64,000 bases of DNA from Perkinsus chesapeaki. Taxonomy: Eukaryota > Perkinsozoa > Perkinsida > Perkinsidae. The position numbers were made by a program, and so were the translations under genes. The stretch is taken from positions 60,694 through 124,693 of the forward strand of contig JAAPAO010000026.1 in the NCBI GenBank assembly GCA_013115145.1, given 5' to 3'. The notes beneath the pieces were generated by a model. That model searched no databases and was not told where the DNA came from. It saw nothing but the letters and a program-made list of their open reading frames with translations. Positions 21,933-34,856 of the stretch are shown here, piece by piece; the first letter of the stretch is position 1; the number at the start of each line of letters is the position of its first letter.

Positions 21933-22105
21933 TAGTTGTATTGGCGCCGGTCACCTGTTGCGCATGAACCCAAACTGAATGGGTTGCTCCATGGAGATAA
22001 CAGAGCGAGGAGAAAAGAGTAACATGGAAAGGTGGTTACGATCCCAACCCTCGCGCGAGAATACTAACCCTATCGAACGGCGGTGCAGGTGCGAAATCGC
22101 AATCC

Positions 22106-22205
22106 CCCCCCCTAAGATACGTAGCCCCTATCATAAGCAATATTATAATTATAAAAATAATAATATATTAAAATTATAAAAAAATAATAATTAAGCCCCT
22201 AATTA
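22106..22205. other. C-run and AT-rich island in the P450/CENP-C intergenic space
   Basis: A run of C at about 22106-22114 is followed by a stretch from about 22138 to 22205 that is nearly all A and T (repeats of ataat and ttaaa). It sits in an otherwise geneless 760-bp interval (21851-22614). Nothing coding is seen. Confidence 0.6.
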
Positions 22206-22614
22206 TATAAGCACGCGTCTCCCTAGAAATTAGCGCTATCCCAAATAACCGCGTGAACAGTGAAGGCCAACTTTGCACCTGCAAAGTTCGGTTCGAAGAA
22301 GACACAACTTTATTCTGACAGTAGACAGCCGTTTTAGACAGCGGCGTGGTCACCATTAATAACAAACTCAACATTAAACTGGCATGGCGGCGGGAGCAGC
22401 AGCACAGCGCCTCGAAAGTGACTATGTCGCCACCGCCTAGTATGCATGGCATATGAAGGCCCTACTACCGCAGCAGCGCCAGCGGCAGCATTGAACCAAT
22501 CTTAGCATTCAACTAATTTAGAAGTATTGCAAAGGGACATAATGTGTACGTAGCAGATAGAGAGAAATAACCAACATAATGTACGAAATCAAACAGCACT
22601 ATTAACATGTCAGA

Positions 22615-24672
22615 CTAGGCTTCGATCTCCGAGTTGAGGCCGGAGTTCTCCAAAGTATCGTGACGTAGAAGCATGAGAATCTTGGCATCTCGGGTGGCAT
22701 GATCATTCTCAATACTGTAAGTTATACCAGGACCAACGATGAACGAGTCACCTGTACCCAGCAATCTCTGCTTGTTCTCGTAATGGACCATGATAGGATA
22801 CTCATCCACAACATTCGAGGTTCCGTCACCACACTCCAGGATGAAAAAATAGACAGATTTGCCATCTGATACAGTCTCAGGTATTTTCTGTTGATAAGGG
22901 GCCAGCTGCAGCAATACCGGCATGAACTGTGGAGAATCCAAAGGCACCAAGCACTTCATGTTGCTGTGATACTCTAGCAACCGATCTTCCTTATAACCAA
23001 CCAACTTATAGTCTGCAGGTATAGCACTATCAGTGCCATCACTTCTCCACCAATTCTCGCCAGGAAGAGCATAAGTGTGCCTCGGTCCGCCATCTCTGCG
23101 AGCATGAGGGACTTCAGCAGCTGCCTCTTTCCTTTGCTCACTACTCCATCCACCTACCCGAGGTTAATCCGCCACTATTAGCATTTGAGAGCCCACCTTC
23201 CCTATCCTGCCTTCTGCCTTCTCCTGCTGAGTTCTTAGATGCTACTACCTTTGCTGCTGCTACCTTCTGTGCCCCTCTCTTAGCGTTAATGACTCCGGTT
23301 TTCTTCCTAGCTGCCCTAGACTTAGCCTTGGCCTGCGGTGCCTTTGATCGCGATACTGTCCCTTTCTTCTTCCCCTTCTTGTCTCCTCCAGCCCCCTTCT
23401 TCCTGCCAGGCAGCGGTGGTGGAGATTTCTCCGATAACAAGCCCGAAACCTCGTCGTAGGTCAGAGAGTTGGTTGGTACCAAAGCTGCCGACAACATGAA
23501 CGACGGACAGTTATGAACAGCCTACATTGGTTAGGATCGTAACTTTCTTGGCTGGCCCTATTCCCCCGGGAACGCTCTCTGGAAGGGACATGGTCTTCAA
23601 GGGACGACCGGCTTTCCCGGCTCGTCATACCTACTACGGATTAACAGTCGATCTACATCCCTACCACACTACCCTTGTCATGTTTATGTCTAGTCAACGT
23701 TCCTATAACAAATCCATGCCCACTATTAGTCCTCTTGTATAGAATCTTTTCCCCCTTGAGAACATCCAACGGGGGCCTTCGAGTCGACCTCGGAGCTCCT
23801 CTGCCGTACGAGGGGCTCTCCTGAGAGTAACTTCCGGGCTTTCACCAATGACCCCACAAGAGCTCACCCTGAACTCCTCCACAAGTGTGCCATCACTACT
23901 CTCAGGGTCCCTATGCTTTCGGCCACGGGTCTTCCTCTTCGCCTTCACCGGGGACGCCAATTCCGGCCCGACTTGAAGCTGCCAATAAAGCGGATGGAAC
24001 TAAGCCTGATATAACCTCGTTACCGAGGTATTAACCATCTTGACGCTCTCTCGCTGCTGTCGGCCAAACGATACTGTCTCCGAAGCTCGGTGGCCTCCAT
24101 CAACACTTGGATGTATCGCAGAAAGGGTATCATCATCTTGATCACTATGATAAGTCAGGCTGTTGATGTTGTCAGGTTCCTCTTCAGGTATAGCATCGAA
24201 GGAAGCATCGTCGAATGACAGGTGCCTAGAGTGTTCCTTCACACCCACATCACCATTGCCTTTCACCTTGCTGTTTCATCCGGATCTTCAAATGACTCCC
24301 CTCTATCAACCCCTCGATGCTCATCTACTCTACCTATCATCACGACCGTTCCTATTAACATCCATCACTTTGCCATCACCCGTCCTAATAAGTCCAGCTT
24401 CATCCTGTCTACGTGCCTCAGAGTATCGTCGACGCTCCGTCCTTTGTATCTCTTGGGCTTCAAAGTCTAACCGCGACAACAGTCCTCCCTTCTCCTTCCG
24501 AGTTGCTACTACCTGCTTGATGATCGTAACTCTCTTCTATTTCACTGTGTGGATGTGCCTCAAGATCATCATTAGAGCTCAGACTTCCTCCACGTCTAGG
24601 AACTCCCTGATCATCATTAAACCCAATGATACTCGGTTCGATCCAAGTGGCCAATGACATACCGAAGGACAA
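22615..24672 (-). CDS. CENP-C/Mif2-like kinetochore protein
   Basis: CENP-C links centromeric CENP-A nucleosomes to the kinetochore. The clearest part is the C-terminal cupin, about 130 residues: SVYFFILECGDGTSNVVDEY, then MVHYENKQRLLGTGDSFIVG, PGITYSIENDHATRDAKILM, matching the Mif2/CENP-C pattern of GD.F.VP...YSI.N with a following beta strand. About 65 residues before it is ARRDGGPRHTYALPGENWW, which resembles the CENP-C motif (R..R....P..YW). Upstream are a very basic Lys/Ala/Gly stretch (23141-23497), KAKRKTRGRKHRDPESSDG, and long acidic, disordered stretches back to MSFGMSLATWIEPSI at 24672. That order is the usual one for CENP-C. The exon joins in the disordered part were not all resolved, and the gene might be two. 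Confidence 0.6.
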
Positions 24673-24779
24673 TGACAGACAATGAACCTCCTATTATCCA
24701 CATCAAAGTGCCGGTTATGTGATCTTAGTTTGAAAATCATACACTAGCAATATTTAACACAGGAACCCTTTCAAGACGA

Positions 24780-26912
24780 TTAGGGCACCAAGTGGACCCA
24801 ACGGCCACTAAGACCCCAAACCCTACGGCGTTGCCAAGGACTCACTCTTTCAGCCTTTCCATGCCTTTGCCGATGCTCTCTATGATGCCTAGCTCGTGCT
24901 TCATAATGGTGATGACGGCCGTGTTCTCTCTCATCACGGTCGTGTACTCTTTCAGAGTTACGGTATTGTCCCGCAGCAGCAGCTGTAGCCTCCTCAGCTT
25001 CCTCGACAAGTGACTGGAATGCGCTCTGCCACCATTGGACATCCTTTTTCCACCCCTTTGCGAATGCTACCCCATTGCTGATCTGAGAGCTCTGGTTAAG
25101 CTGTGGTTGTTGTGGTTCGTAAGGCGCTGTTGCTGCTGCCTTAGTCTTCCGTCTGGCCCTCTCTCCTCTTCGTCTATCCACCTTACTCAGACGCTCCGGC
25201 ACTCTTAGATCCTTCGGAGCAGATGGCCTAACCGTCACCAACTAACACAGCCCCTTGAACGCATGAGTACTTCGGTGGCACTTTACCGTGCCATGGCCCG
25301 ATATGCTGACAGACGTCGTCCTCCTCTGCCCCCCTATCACTATCAACTGGCCTACAGCAGCAGCCTTCTGCCCGTGATTAGCCCCCTGGTATCTCTCACG
25401 AGCTGTGCCTCGGCCTCTTCCTCCTCATAATACCCCGTGTTGCCATAGCTCCATTATCCATCCCCTCCGCCCCCTGCATCTCGCTACTACTACCCTCCCA
25501 CTCTGTATTACAAGCAGTCTCCTTCATCTCTCCTAAAAAAGGACATGATATATAACGACAATGCTGCAGCAGCCGAGTGGTCCCCTCACCCTTGCCCTCG
25601 CCCCCCATATGACCCTTCAATGAGCAGTGCTCGCAGCACAATAGCTTACCACCTTTACACGGGCACGCGTCACAGCACATCGCATGGACGTCACGTATAT
25701 CATAAGTTCCAGTGCCTCTACTAAGGTAGTGTGTCGGTCTGGTAGATATAGAGGACCTTCTTCTAGTTGAAGGCGATACTGTTCTAGCCTCCTTGCTCGC
25801 ACTATAAAAGATGATACTCATTCAAGTTAACTCAGACAATAACACACCCGAATCGAGCTGTTTGGTCAGGTTGTTGCGAGTAGATACTCCCCTCATTGCC
25901 TCCACTATTATCATTTTCTTTATCTTCCTGTGCCCCTTCGACCTAATTCAAGACCTCAATGCCTATCGGCTCTATCTACAACACTACCCTTCCCTCCGCT
26001 GATAGGGACCTTCGAGGCCCTCTCTCACCCACACTGAAAACCATCATCATCACATGGACATCATTAAAGCGACTCACTTGTGAAGAAAATGATCAATAGT
26101 GCTTCTTCTAGCTGGTGACCGATCCGCAAATGCATTACTGTATCGACGTACAGCCACTGCTCGATCCTCAGGAGAGCGTGCCTCCATACCACCTCGCCCA
26201 CCCTACTAGGAATTACCGTTTACGAAAGCAACAACGATACTACCCCAAAGGAAGGCATTTCCCTAACTACAGCTTGACCGCGTCCGTCCTCCTCAGGAAT
26301 GGCATTGAGCGCTTGCCCCGTCGACTGCCGAAACCCTCCTCGAGGGTACCCACCCGGTACCGGTGCATCCATCTGAACGCGGCCATCATAACGACCAAAC
26401 AAATGTCTTACTCTATTAGGCAATGGTGTTGCAAAACCATTGGATGAGGTACGCCTAAGGTGACTGCCAACGCTTGATGGTGTTAGCGGTGGAAAGCGGG
26501 CCTGACCATCAGCTACCATTACGGTATTGCATTTTATACTTCCTTACAAGAAGTTCCCTTCGCTCCTCACTGAGCCTTTCCAACAGCTCATCTGTCCTCT
26601 TTCGTGCTGCATCCGGTACTACCGGTGTGCTGGCTGGATGAGCCATTGCTTGCCGAAATTGTCTGAAACACTTCGTAACCTAGCTCCACCGCATGGCTCC
26701 TACGCCCAGGCGGGGTTATCATCGTAATTGGGCCCTGGTGGCAGACCGAAGCCCCCAGGAAACGGTGTTGTTGGCCAGGCATATGGCGAATACATCCTAA
26801 AGGGCAACGTTCCCCCCCTTAATGAGGTATGCTTCTACTCCTCTGGTCGCGGATAGGGTACACCTTGGGAGAAAGGTAAATGCTCTCCAGGGAAGGTATT
26901 GGGATTAGTCAT
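24780..26912 (-). CDS. Pro-rich, Cys-cluster and coiled-coil protein, unknown function
   Basis: I do not recognise this protein. The start MTNPNTFPGEHLPFSQGVPY at 26912 splices in frame to MYSPYAWPTTPFPGGFGLPP, then to QFRQAMAHPASTPVVPDAA and RKRTDELLERLSEERRELL, then to ARFPPLTPSSVGSHLRRTS. A Cys cluster MCCDACPCKGGKLLCCEHC (about 25620-25690) looks like a zinc-binding module. Near the 3' end are QQPQLNQSSQISNGVAF and VQWWQSAFQSL followed by a helical stretch LKEYTTVMRENTAVITIMKH. In the last region two frames are both protein-like; a 25-nt intron (GTCGAG...CTACAG) would join them. The whole may be a scaffold protein. Confidence 0.5.
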
Positions 26913-27145
26913 CAGTAATACAATAACAGTAGTAGTGTCGAGAGGGGAGACAGGGGCTCAACAATGTACACAATAATAGCACTGAAGGATCCACCCATTC
27001 AGGTAACAACTAAACCCGTAAGATACTGTAAAGAATGAAATCATTGACTGCATCAGTTCAGGGGTTTTTAACAAAGCCTAGACAGCAGCCATCTCCCCGA
27101 TGATAATGGTACAGCAAATGATAGCCGAGCTTTAAATTAAGGACG
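26913..27145. other. Short intergenic region
   Basis: Between two minus-strand genes. No supported feature. Confidence 0.3.
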
Positions 27146-28186
27146 TTATTCAAGTTCGAGTTGCGCTGACAACACCTTATAGCTGGGGTCACCATTTTCA
27201 TCATCATAATGCCAGCCCACCACATACATAGACCAATCCGATTCTATATGGTACGTATTAATAAAATCTACACCACCGATCAACAACGGACCAGATAAGA
27301 AACAATCTTCCATTAAGTTGTAAACGAAAAACGCATGGGTGTCGGTAGTCGCCTGATGCTCGTCCAATTGAAACAAACCAACGTAGATCTGAGCATCGGT
27401 GGAGGGCAGGAACCGACAGCTGTGCGCTCCCCTATCAGATGACTCTATGGTCTCCTCTACACCATCAGCTCCCCTCCGCCAGAGACATATCCTACCATCC
27501 CTCACATAGGCCACATGGGTCACTTTGCCGTCCTCAACAATGCTATCATTAACCACCGAGTTACCCATACCAAAATTACCCCCTGTAACCGATTCCGGCA
27601 ATGTCAAGACAGGCTGGAAAGCTGTAGAACCCTCGAAGAGCACATAGAGAATCCGCGATGATCTGCCAACACCAAAGCACGCCTGCCTACTCCCTCCAGC
27701 TGGTAACATTGCCCCAACGAACGGTATCTTATCGAACGGCTTCGAAACGTCCATGAGCAGCCTCCTGTAGACATTACGGTCATCGACGATAGAGGTAAAA
27801 TGGAAGTAGTCACCATAACATCTTGAAGAGCATACATCAGGCACCTCGAACAATGTAGTTAAGTCTTCCTCCCTCAGTTCCCTATCGCCTCCAACACTCT
27901 GTAAAGGATACACTAATACAACTACACCGCTGTCCGACCGCACAGTTGCAACAATCAATCGCCGTATAAGATTTACGGCGCAATCACATCCATACGGCGA
28001 TATGCTCGCCGGGAGCCTGTAGGAGACGTCGACCGTAATCTTGGTAGGTATGGGTGGCGGTATATAACTCCATATAGGCCCCAGAAGATCCTCGCAGCCC
28101 ACAGATTCAACCCTGTTACACAGAGACCTTAGTCGATGAGTCAACAGAGACTGCTTACAAACCATGTACCCTAGATGCCCAGCCAT
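27146..28186 (-). CDS. Orphan protein, 346 residues, single exon
   Basis: One long open frame from MAGHLGYMVCKQSLLTHRL to SYKVLSAQLELE. It is rich in alternating hydrophobic and polar stretches (GVVVLVYPLQSVGG, ILYVLFEGSTAFQPVLTL, VTHVAYVRDGRICLWRRG, AQIYVGLFQLDEHQATT), which suggests an all-beta, possibly propeller-like fold. No signal peptide or catalytic motif is seen. It lacks the introns found in most neighbours. I cannot assign a family; lineage-specific multigene families of such proteins are common in protists. Confidence 0.75.
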   Translation of the reverse strand: MAGHLGYMVCKQSLLTHRLRSLCNRVESVGCEDLLGPIWSYIPPPIPTKITVDVSYRLPASISPYGCDCAVNLIRRLIVATVRSDSGVVVLVYPLQSVGGDRELREEDLTTLFEVPDVCSSRCYGDYFHFTSIVDDRNVYRRLLMDVSKPFDKIPFVGAMLPAGGSRQACFGVGRSSRILYVLFEGSTAFQPVLTLPESVTGGNFGMGNSVVNDSIVEDGKVTHVAYVRDGRICLWRRGADGVEETIESSDRGAHSCRFLPSTDAQIYVGLFQLDEHQATTDTHAFFVYNLMEDCFLSGPLLIGGVDFINTYHIESDWSMYVVGWHYDDENGDPSYKVLSAQLELE

Positions 28187-28476
28187 TTTACGGATCCTTC
28201 AATATGTCACGGCGTCACAATTATGTCACATACAATCAGCGCGCGCCACTTATTAGTATTCAGTCTCGTCTCCCCGGCCATGCAATCGGAGGCTACAGGC
28301 GATCATAATAACTAGAGTACATGAACCAAGCTACTACCGAGGAGGACTAATTGAATGACTTCATACTCAAACCACCATCACCGTATCACGTTCAACAACG
28401 GCATGACTAAGAGATTTATAGCTCATCACTGGCCTTCATGCGCTCCTAACAAGACGGCCCCTCATACCAGTGGTAG

Positions 28477-30543
28477 CTACTGCAGTACCTCAGCCTGCTG
28501 CTCTAAGACAGCACTGCCGTCCCTGTATTCGGGGGGTATCTCCTCGAACATAGTTCCTACAATACAACACTGCTCTACCTCAAAGGGCATTTGACTACTT
28601 TCATGTCCCTTGTAATGCTCTGCTGTCATGTCAGGATGCATTAGCCTCACCAGAAGGATAACACGCTCCTCTTTACCTAAGTAACGCTTCCTCATCTAGA
28701 GGGTGCTCAGAAATCAAACCCCCCTATATCTTTTCCACCGACACATAGAGCGTTCGAACCAGCTTGCGTAATGCTCACATTTGGTAGTGTCAACTCCATG
28801 ATCAGCCGAGCCATCCCATACAATCGTCTTGCCGTTCTCCCACCTATATTCGGTGTAATTCACCGTCAGTAGTGCACCATCGGGCACTATAATGCCATAG
28901 TGCATATTCAAAACCTATCACTCCATCAAATCCGCCTCCATCAACTTCTCGACCAACCCACGTTATTGCTAGGCCCATTGTGTGTCTCAACAGTAGTGCC
29001 AGGGTCCATGCGAATCACCATTACTTGCTCATTTTGGTTAACAACCCACGGCAGGCCAGGCTTCGTTGGAAGATACCTACTGCATCATCATCCCCCTAAC
29101 AACCGTTCCTACTACTTCTTTATCAGCCCGCATAACGTTGGCATCGCCGAGCATTGTGGCTCGATAACCTTCCTGGCATGATAAAGTGGCAAATGCTTCC
29201 AAGTACCTTTACGGCAGCATGCCGTCCTTTAACAAGCCCAAACCTTACCATTCTTATATAGGAACCTATAAGTATCTTCCCACAATTCATCCCTATCCAT
29301 GGCCTTCTTGGTCTCCTCCAATATAGCATTATAGTTCCGCTCCAATGCGACCCCTACAAGGACAAAGCTCTACCGCAAATACGTAGCAAGTCGGCCAGGC
29401 AGACGTTTTCACATGCCTAACGCTTGGAAACCATTCGCTCTATATATGCCTCATATGAACCTTTCATAGGTGTTTAAGACATCTTCAGTAACCTTCGCGG
29501 TTAAGCCATATAAAACCCCGACCATAGCCACCTTACCAATAGGGTATGCTTCCTCCCACACTTCACGCGGCCATACTTCATAAGCCCTCAGATTGGGTAT
29601 ATATATTTGCGGGGTCCTCTAAGCACATCATCTCTCTCTTACAGCCCTACTTAGCTTACATAAATATCCTGCCACCCAACTGGGTTATCAATACCATTAT
29701 AACTCAACCCTTGGATCTCCTTAAAGTACTTATGTGCCTCATCCCACCAGCCATAATTTTTATACTTCAGCATTGCCACCTTACCTATAGTGGAGCCCCA
29801 GCAGGCAGCAGCTTCAAGCAGGCACTTACTGTATAACGGAAAGCATCTGCACTCTAGACCGCCTTTGGTGTCGAACTCCTCCAGACACTTCGGATGATGC
29901 GTCAGCTTTCGAGCAGCCTCAATGCCAACCCTCACAATCGTGGGGCTATGGTCGAATACCTACTCCAAAGGCACTAACGACCCAACGGAAAACTTTTGAG
30001 GAAATTACACAAAAATTTGCCGAAATTTGCACCTCGTAGCATCCATTCCGCACCGACGACATACTTTAGATGCTCCACTTGGGAAGTCGAATGTGAAAGA
30101 TGGTGATGTATTTCCTACTGTATTGTTGCCTACCTTAACAATAGTATCCATATCCAATAGGACATGAGTGAGGTTACGTAAGGTGTAGAAGTCATCCGAC
30201 TCGGCAACTGCTATAGATGCACACTCCACCACTTCAGACTCTCCTAGACCAGCCCGAGCATCATCAAGGACATCATTACACCCATTTTACCCCGTTCTCC
30301 CCCTGCCTCTTTGAACGCCTTCATTTCCTCTATACAAGGATATCTATGAGGATTGTCCTTACAGTGAAGCTCCTCCATAGAGAAGAGACTGCCAATGATA
30401 CCTACAGCAAATACAATCATTTGATACTCCACAGTATCCTTACCAGCATCACATATCTGCGGTGTGATGAAAAAGGTTAGCAGTAATAATAAAAATACCA
30501 TGATTAAACTGCCAAAAGCACTACGATTGTAATCCAAACGCAA
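28477..30543 (-). CDS. Secreted Cys-containing protein, unknown function
   Basis: The first exon (30543) contains a hydrophobic signal-like segment MVFLLLLLTFFITPQICDAG. Later exons give EELHCKDNPHRYPCIEEMKA, DDFYTLRNLTHVLLDMDTIV, EAARKLTHHPKCLEEFDTKG, FPLYSKCLLEAAACWGSTIG, NYGWWDEAHKYFKEIQ, YGIIVPDGALLTVNYTEYRW, KCEHYASWFERSMCRWKRY and MRKRYLGKEERVILLVRL, the last pair joined across a 24-nt intron. Spaced Cys residues and Asn-X-Thr sites fit a secreted or surface protein. A motif GKVAMLKYKNYG near 29760 is echoed by GKVAMVGVLYG near 29520, suggesting internal repeats. The exact 3' end is uncertain, and two genes cannot be ruled out. Confidence 0.5.
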
Positions 30544-30779
30544 GACGGAGAGAGCCTCAAACTAACGGTCATCACCATCACAACTGTCGTCTTCCAACTA
30601 GTACCTAAACTGCTGCCGATGGGAAACAACAGACTAGTAGTAGGAGCCCCCCAAATGTCTCAAGAAAAAGGAAACGATAACATAAGGTGCTTGTCAGCTT
30701 TACTCGGCGTGCTTGATGACTTGGTTTAGGAGATTCGTACCTACCGACCAGCTACGTCTACGCCGACTCGAGTACCTTG

Positions 30780-31393
30780 TTAATCGCTATGCCTCCCCAC
30801 GTGATCCTTACTACCTAGCTGTGCTTTAACCTTATCCCACTCGGTCTCTTTAGCAGCTGATTGCACCTCTGATAAGAGCTGTGTTGCTCTGTCCTTGTCC
30901 AATGCCTCCTTAGGCACCTATCGAACATCCATACCCTTTGCCGAAAGTTGACAAAAGTGCGGTACCAGCTCGACCCCTGAGATCTCCGCTCGACAACAAC
31001 CAGAGCCATCAGAGGCTTGGTTGAAGAAAACGAAACCGTCGGAGACGAAGAAGTCCTTGTGGTCGTTACCATCACGGACGGTGATTACACCTAAAATGGA
31101 TATATCAGGAGCCGACACTAGGGCTTACCAGGTGAGAGTTGGGATATCACTAGAGAGTGATTATTGGTGATGGTAAAGGTCCCTTCTGTACCAGGAACAG
31201 TGATGCTGTCAATCTAAGATACAAAATAAGTTAGGTGATAAAGATTCATATTAGGTCGGATTACTGGCTTGAGGTAGAATATATTCTCCCTAGGAGAGCC
31301 CATTGTGAGCAGCAGTCGATTGGTTATGCCTGCTGGTGTCTTGGCACTAGGAAGGAGACCGGCACGTAGAAAGCGACTCGCACGAAGAGACAT
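30780..31393 (-). CDS. ATP16: Mitochondrial ATP synthase F1 delta subunit
   Basis: This subunit (epsilon in bacteria) is part of the central stalk of F1Fo. The start MSLRASRFLRAGLLPSAKTP at 31393 is a typical mitochondrial targeting peptide. Four exons join in frame. They give SPRENIFYLKP, IDSITVPGTEGTFTITNNHS, LVISQLSPG, VITVRDGNDHKDFFVSDGFV, FFNQASDGSGCCRAEISGVE, and after a 48-nt intron VPKEALDKDRATQLLSEVQS, AAKETEWDKVKAQLG, with the stop at 30780-30782. The VPGxEGxFtIxxNHxxxIsqLxPG block and the FFVSdGF block are diagnostic of the family, and the C-terminal helical hairpin follows as expected. Confidence 0.92.
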
Positions 31394-31790
31394 TCCAAGT
31401 AAGACACGAGCGAACTCCTATAGGCCATCACCGTACAGTATTACTCCAACACACACTGGCAACCCGTGTTAGTGGCAACTTGTCACTAACTGGTAGCCGT
31501 CATTTTTAGCACTTTTATAAATTTCCTTTTACGTATATATAGGCACCGGAGCCTGATGGTACCAAAATTAAGATGGGTGTTATAACAAGCCCAACCAAGT
31601 CGACATATAACAACATAACCGTTCTCTCTCAAGTTGCCCTTTCCGACATTCGCGCGCGCCCGGATAATCGATTATGATATACCATCCTTCACTATGCCTA
31701 TCATGCTTCATTATTCTCACTAACGTTTGCCGTGCCTTATACTGGAGCCCATGGGACAATCTTGCTGAGCTGTTGAGCAACTTGAATAAT

Positions 31791-34764
31791 ATGTTTGCCC
31801 ATATATACCGTTAAACCCCTACAAAGGGCTCAGGTACCTTCCGGGGTTGATTGCCGAGGACAGCAATACTGCTCCGGTCGGAAGGGTATTATTACCGGAT
31901 GTTAACATCACTATCCTGCTCGATAACTCAGACTGGTCTGAGCCAATCCTAGCTAATAAATGTTAAAGGATCCTCAGGTTCGATGTTATTCATAACCAAT
32001 GGGAGGTTCTAACAGATGACATTGTTAAACCGTGAGTGTTGACCTTTTTCCTCCTTGCTTCGTAGCTTTATAGTGATCCTGATGGTAAATGCTGGACGGA
32101 AGCTCTGGTAACGGCAGACGCTCGTCCCAACATAACGGTTATCGGTGAAGTAAGGCCTAGCTACCTCTGCGCAAGGACAGTACTAATCCAGGCGGTCGAT
32201 GTACTGGCTGAGATGATGTTAGAGTCACAGAAGGCTGACACATGGGGTGAGAGAGTCGCCTGACAAAACGTCTTTATCGGAAAATAGGCTCCGTCGAGTG
32301 TAAAATATCATCGATAATCTATATTATCTTTGTTGCTTATTGTTATATTTCACCCGATCGGTTATCGCAACTTCCCAACAGGGTCCGAGATGACGCTAGA
32401 TGCCATTGGTTTTCAGGGCGAACACCTCTGACAGGGACAGTCTATAGCATCAGTATGCTTTGGGAAGCAGACTTTAAAAATATGGTCGATAGCTACCTCG
32501 TTGCTCAAAACCCTGCTGTAGAGGAGGAGTCTCAGCGACAAGGCGCTCTAAGTGGTATACGGTGCGCCTCCGAGCGAATGGTGGGCTGAAATGGGATTTA
32601 AACATCCTCCTGTACATGTGCTTGCTTCAGCTGTGCTACCTCCTGAAGATGAGTGTGCTCCTGGTGGACACGGCTGTGATAGAAGAAATTGAAAGCATGG
32701 GAAATGTAAGGTATCACGTGGACGGATCCACCCTACCAAGCTTTGGCAATCACCCCCAATGGACCGTATACGGTGTTTATTATGTGATCCCATCACTCCA
32801 CTGTCACCCGACGCTTTTCAGAGAACCGTCATGTACGGCAAGTTACGGCGGTCATTAGCAGCCGCGCAAGTGCTATACCATCACGGGGTTAGTCGCCTCG
32901 ATTCCAGCTCTGCAATCAATAACGTTGCATGTCCGGTGATCGGCCTGATCAGTACAATTAGAGATATCATCGCCAATGTACCGCCACGCGTCCTGGTACT
33001 CACAGAAGCGCTTGGTCTCAGACTCAACGACGGGAAACTGTAGCGAACTTGAATCATGCCGATAGCTTGGCTCAACCTTGGATAAGCCCACGGTCACCGC
33101 TGAGACTGCAACTGAACGGCAGTGTCTGCTCGCAATGGAATGATAACTTATTGCCAAACGAAGTCCACTGGCTCACCAGGCTTGCTCGGGATAGCGAGGA
33201 GAGCGATGGTCTGCCAATGAATGTAGTGGATGCTATAAATGTCTTGACAGCACTCTGCCGTAGGTTGCAGTTGCTCGTCTCATGGCTGACCTTGGCTTCC
33301 ATCAAAACTTGTTTTGTCATCGATACATGTACGTTAGCAAGCTCCAATCACATGGTCGTTCATACATCCAAAAAGCTCTCTGTAGTCCATTTCCCGAGGA
33401 GACTACTGCCTTCGATGCAGTCGTGCAAGATGAGGACCATACGAGCGACTTAATTCAGGATAGGCTCCTCTCGCTGCTGAAGTCCAGTGGCATGATGTTG
33501 TCAACGGAGGACTTTGGTGCCTTGCGAATGCGAGTCAACAACAGGCCTCGACTAAGCATCGTGGTTGCCAGTCGCATAGACGACTTCACCCTCCATTCCA
33601 CTAAGCGTCTCATGGTGATGCTTAAAGTGGTTGCCTATGGATGTCACACTGCGGCTATCTCATGTGAAGTACTCCTTATCGAATGGGCACCACTCCCTGG
33701 AAGACGAAGGCTAATTAGTCTTGTTAATCAAGCTAATCTGGACAACGTTATCGTACGCGTCGTGACGGTTCCTCACGAACTGCACCGAGAATTCCCCGGA
33801 CATCGGTTGTGGACTTTTCCCGACAGCATGGCAGCAAATGTCGGATTTGGTCGCGCAAAGGGAGAGTGGATCCTTAAACTGAATACAGATAGCATTATCA
33901 GTAGGGGGCTATAACTCCCTACTGTATGGTGGTCTCCAGGTCCACATGTCTTCCATCTTCTCGGCGACAACAGCACCAGCACACTAACTTCTGATACCGT
34001 CTATCGTGCAACATACATCGACCTTCGGGTAGATATCAACAAGGCGTTGAGTATACCAACTGATCTACTTATCGGTGGGGGGGTTACATTGGAGTCTCAT
34101 AAGTGACTTTGTCATAGAGGAACTGCTATCGTCAACTGGTCAGCAAGAATATGAAGCAAAGTCACCTTTTGGCACAGACAGCATCTGCCAGCACGGTCTG
34201 TTCTTTATAGCAGTTGGCGAATCTCCATTTGTTATTTTTTCAGATGTTCTGACTAATGGTAACTCATCTAGCAGTTCCTCACCAAGCGATCTTTATTGGC
34301 TCGGTGAGCTCGCTCCTAATCACAGGATCAGCCTGTCATCCCAGGCAGTGGCGACTTCATCCTCTTTCACCGAGATGCCCTCAAACTCGTTCCTGGCTAT
34401 CCCAACGTATTGCAGCACAATCTTATCGATGATACCTTACATTGCAGATTCCTTCGTAAAGGGTTCAAGCAGGTAGGTCCCCCAATCCTCACTGTTAATG
34501 TAGCCTCCAGGTCCTGCTACATCCACCGTGTCTTAACATCCATATGCACCATCGCCGAGACTCCGATTATCTTTCCGGTCAGCACATGTGTTGTCAGGTG
34601 TTTATTGGTATGTTTGCTCAGGCGTTGGTCTATGGAGTCTAGACGCCACTGGTTGGGATGATATGTGCAACGATCCCTTTAAGCCCTTGTTAGGAGAGTA
34701 CTACCCTAAGTCAGATTGGCTATTCACACGACATGCTTTCCATGAACAACACGTCCAATTCTGA
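31791..34764 (+). CDS. GT2-like (GT-A fold) glycosyltransferase
   Basis: A multi-exon plus-strand gene. The longest exon (ending about 33914) has RPRLSIVVASRIDDF and, 100 residues on, MAANVGFGRAKGEWILKLNT followed by DSIIS, matching the GT-A pattern in which a donor strand is followed by N.G...A.G.WIL.LN.D. Further exons give GDFILFHRDALKLVPGYPN and LIDDTLHCRFLRKGFKQVGP, the acceptor-side block of GT2-like enzymes, and GVYWYVCSGVGLWSLDATGW, ending HAFHEQHVQF with stop at 34762-34764. Upstream exons (31850-32260) read GLIAEDSNTAPVGRVLLPDV, DPDGKCWTEALVTADARPN and AVDVLAEMMLESQKADTWG. A hydrophobic stretch near 32600 may be a membrane anchor. The start is uncertain. The usual DxD is replaced by NTD in the stretch shown. 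Confidence 0.6.
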
Positions 34765-34856
34765 CTTCTCTATTGACCGCTGATGTCGAGTTGATAGTGT
34801 ATCTTTCTCTTGAGACCCACTCCCTTGTGGTGTGAGGATAGCTTCGTGGAACTGAC

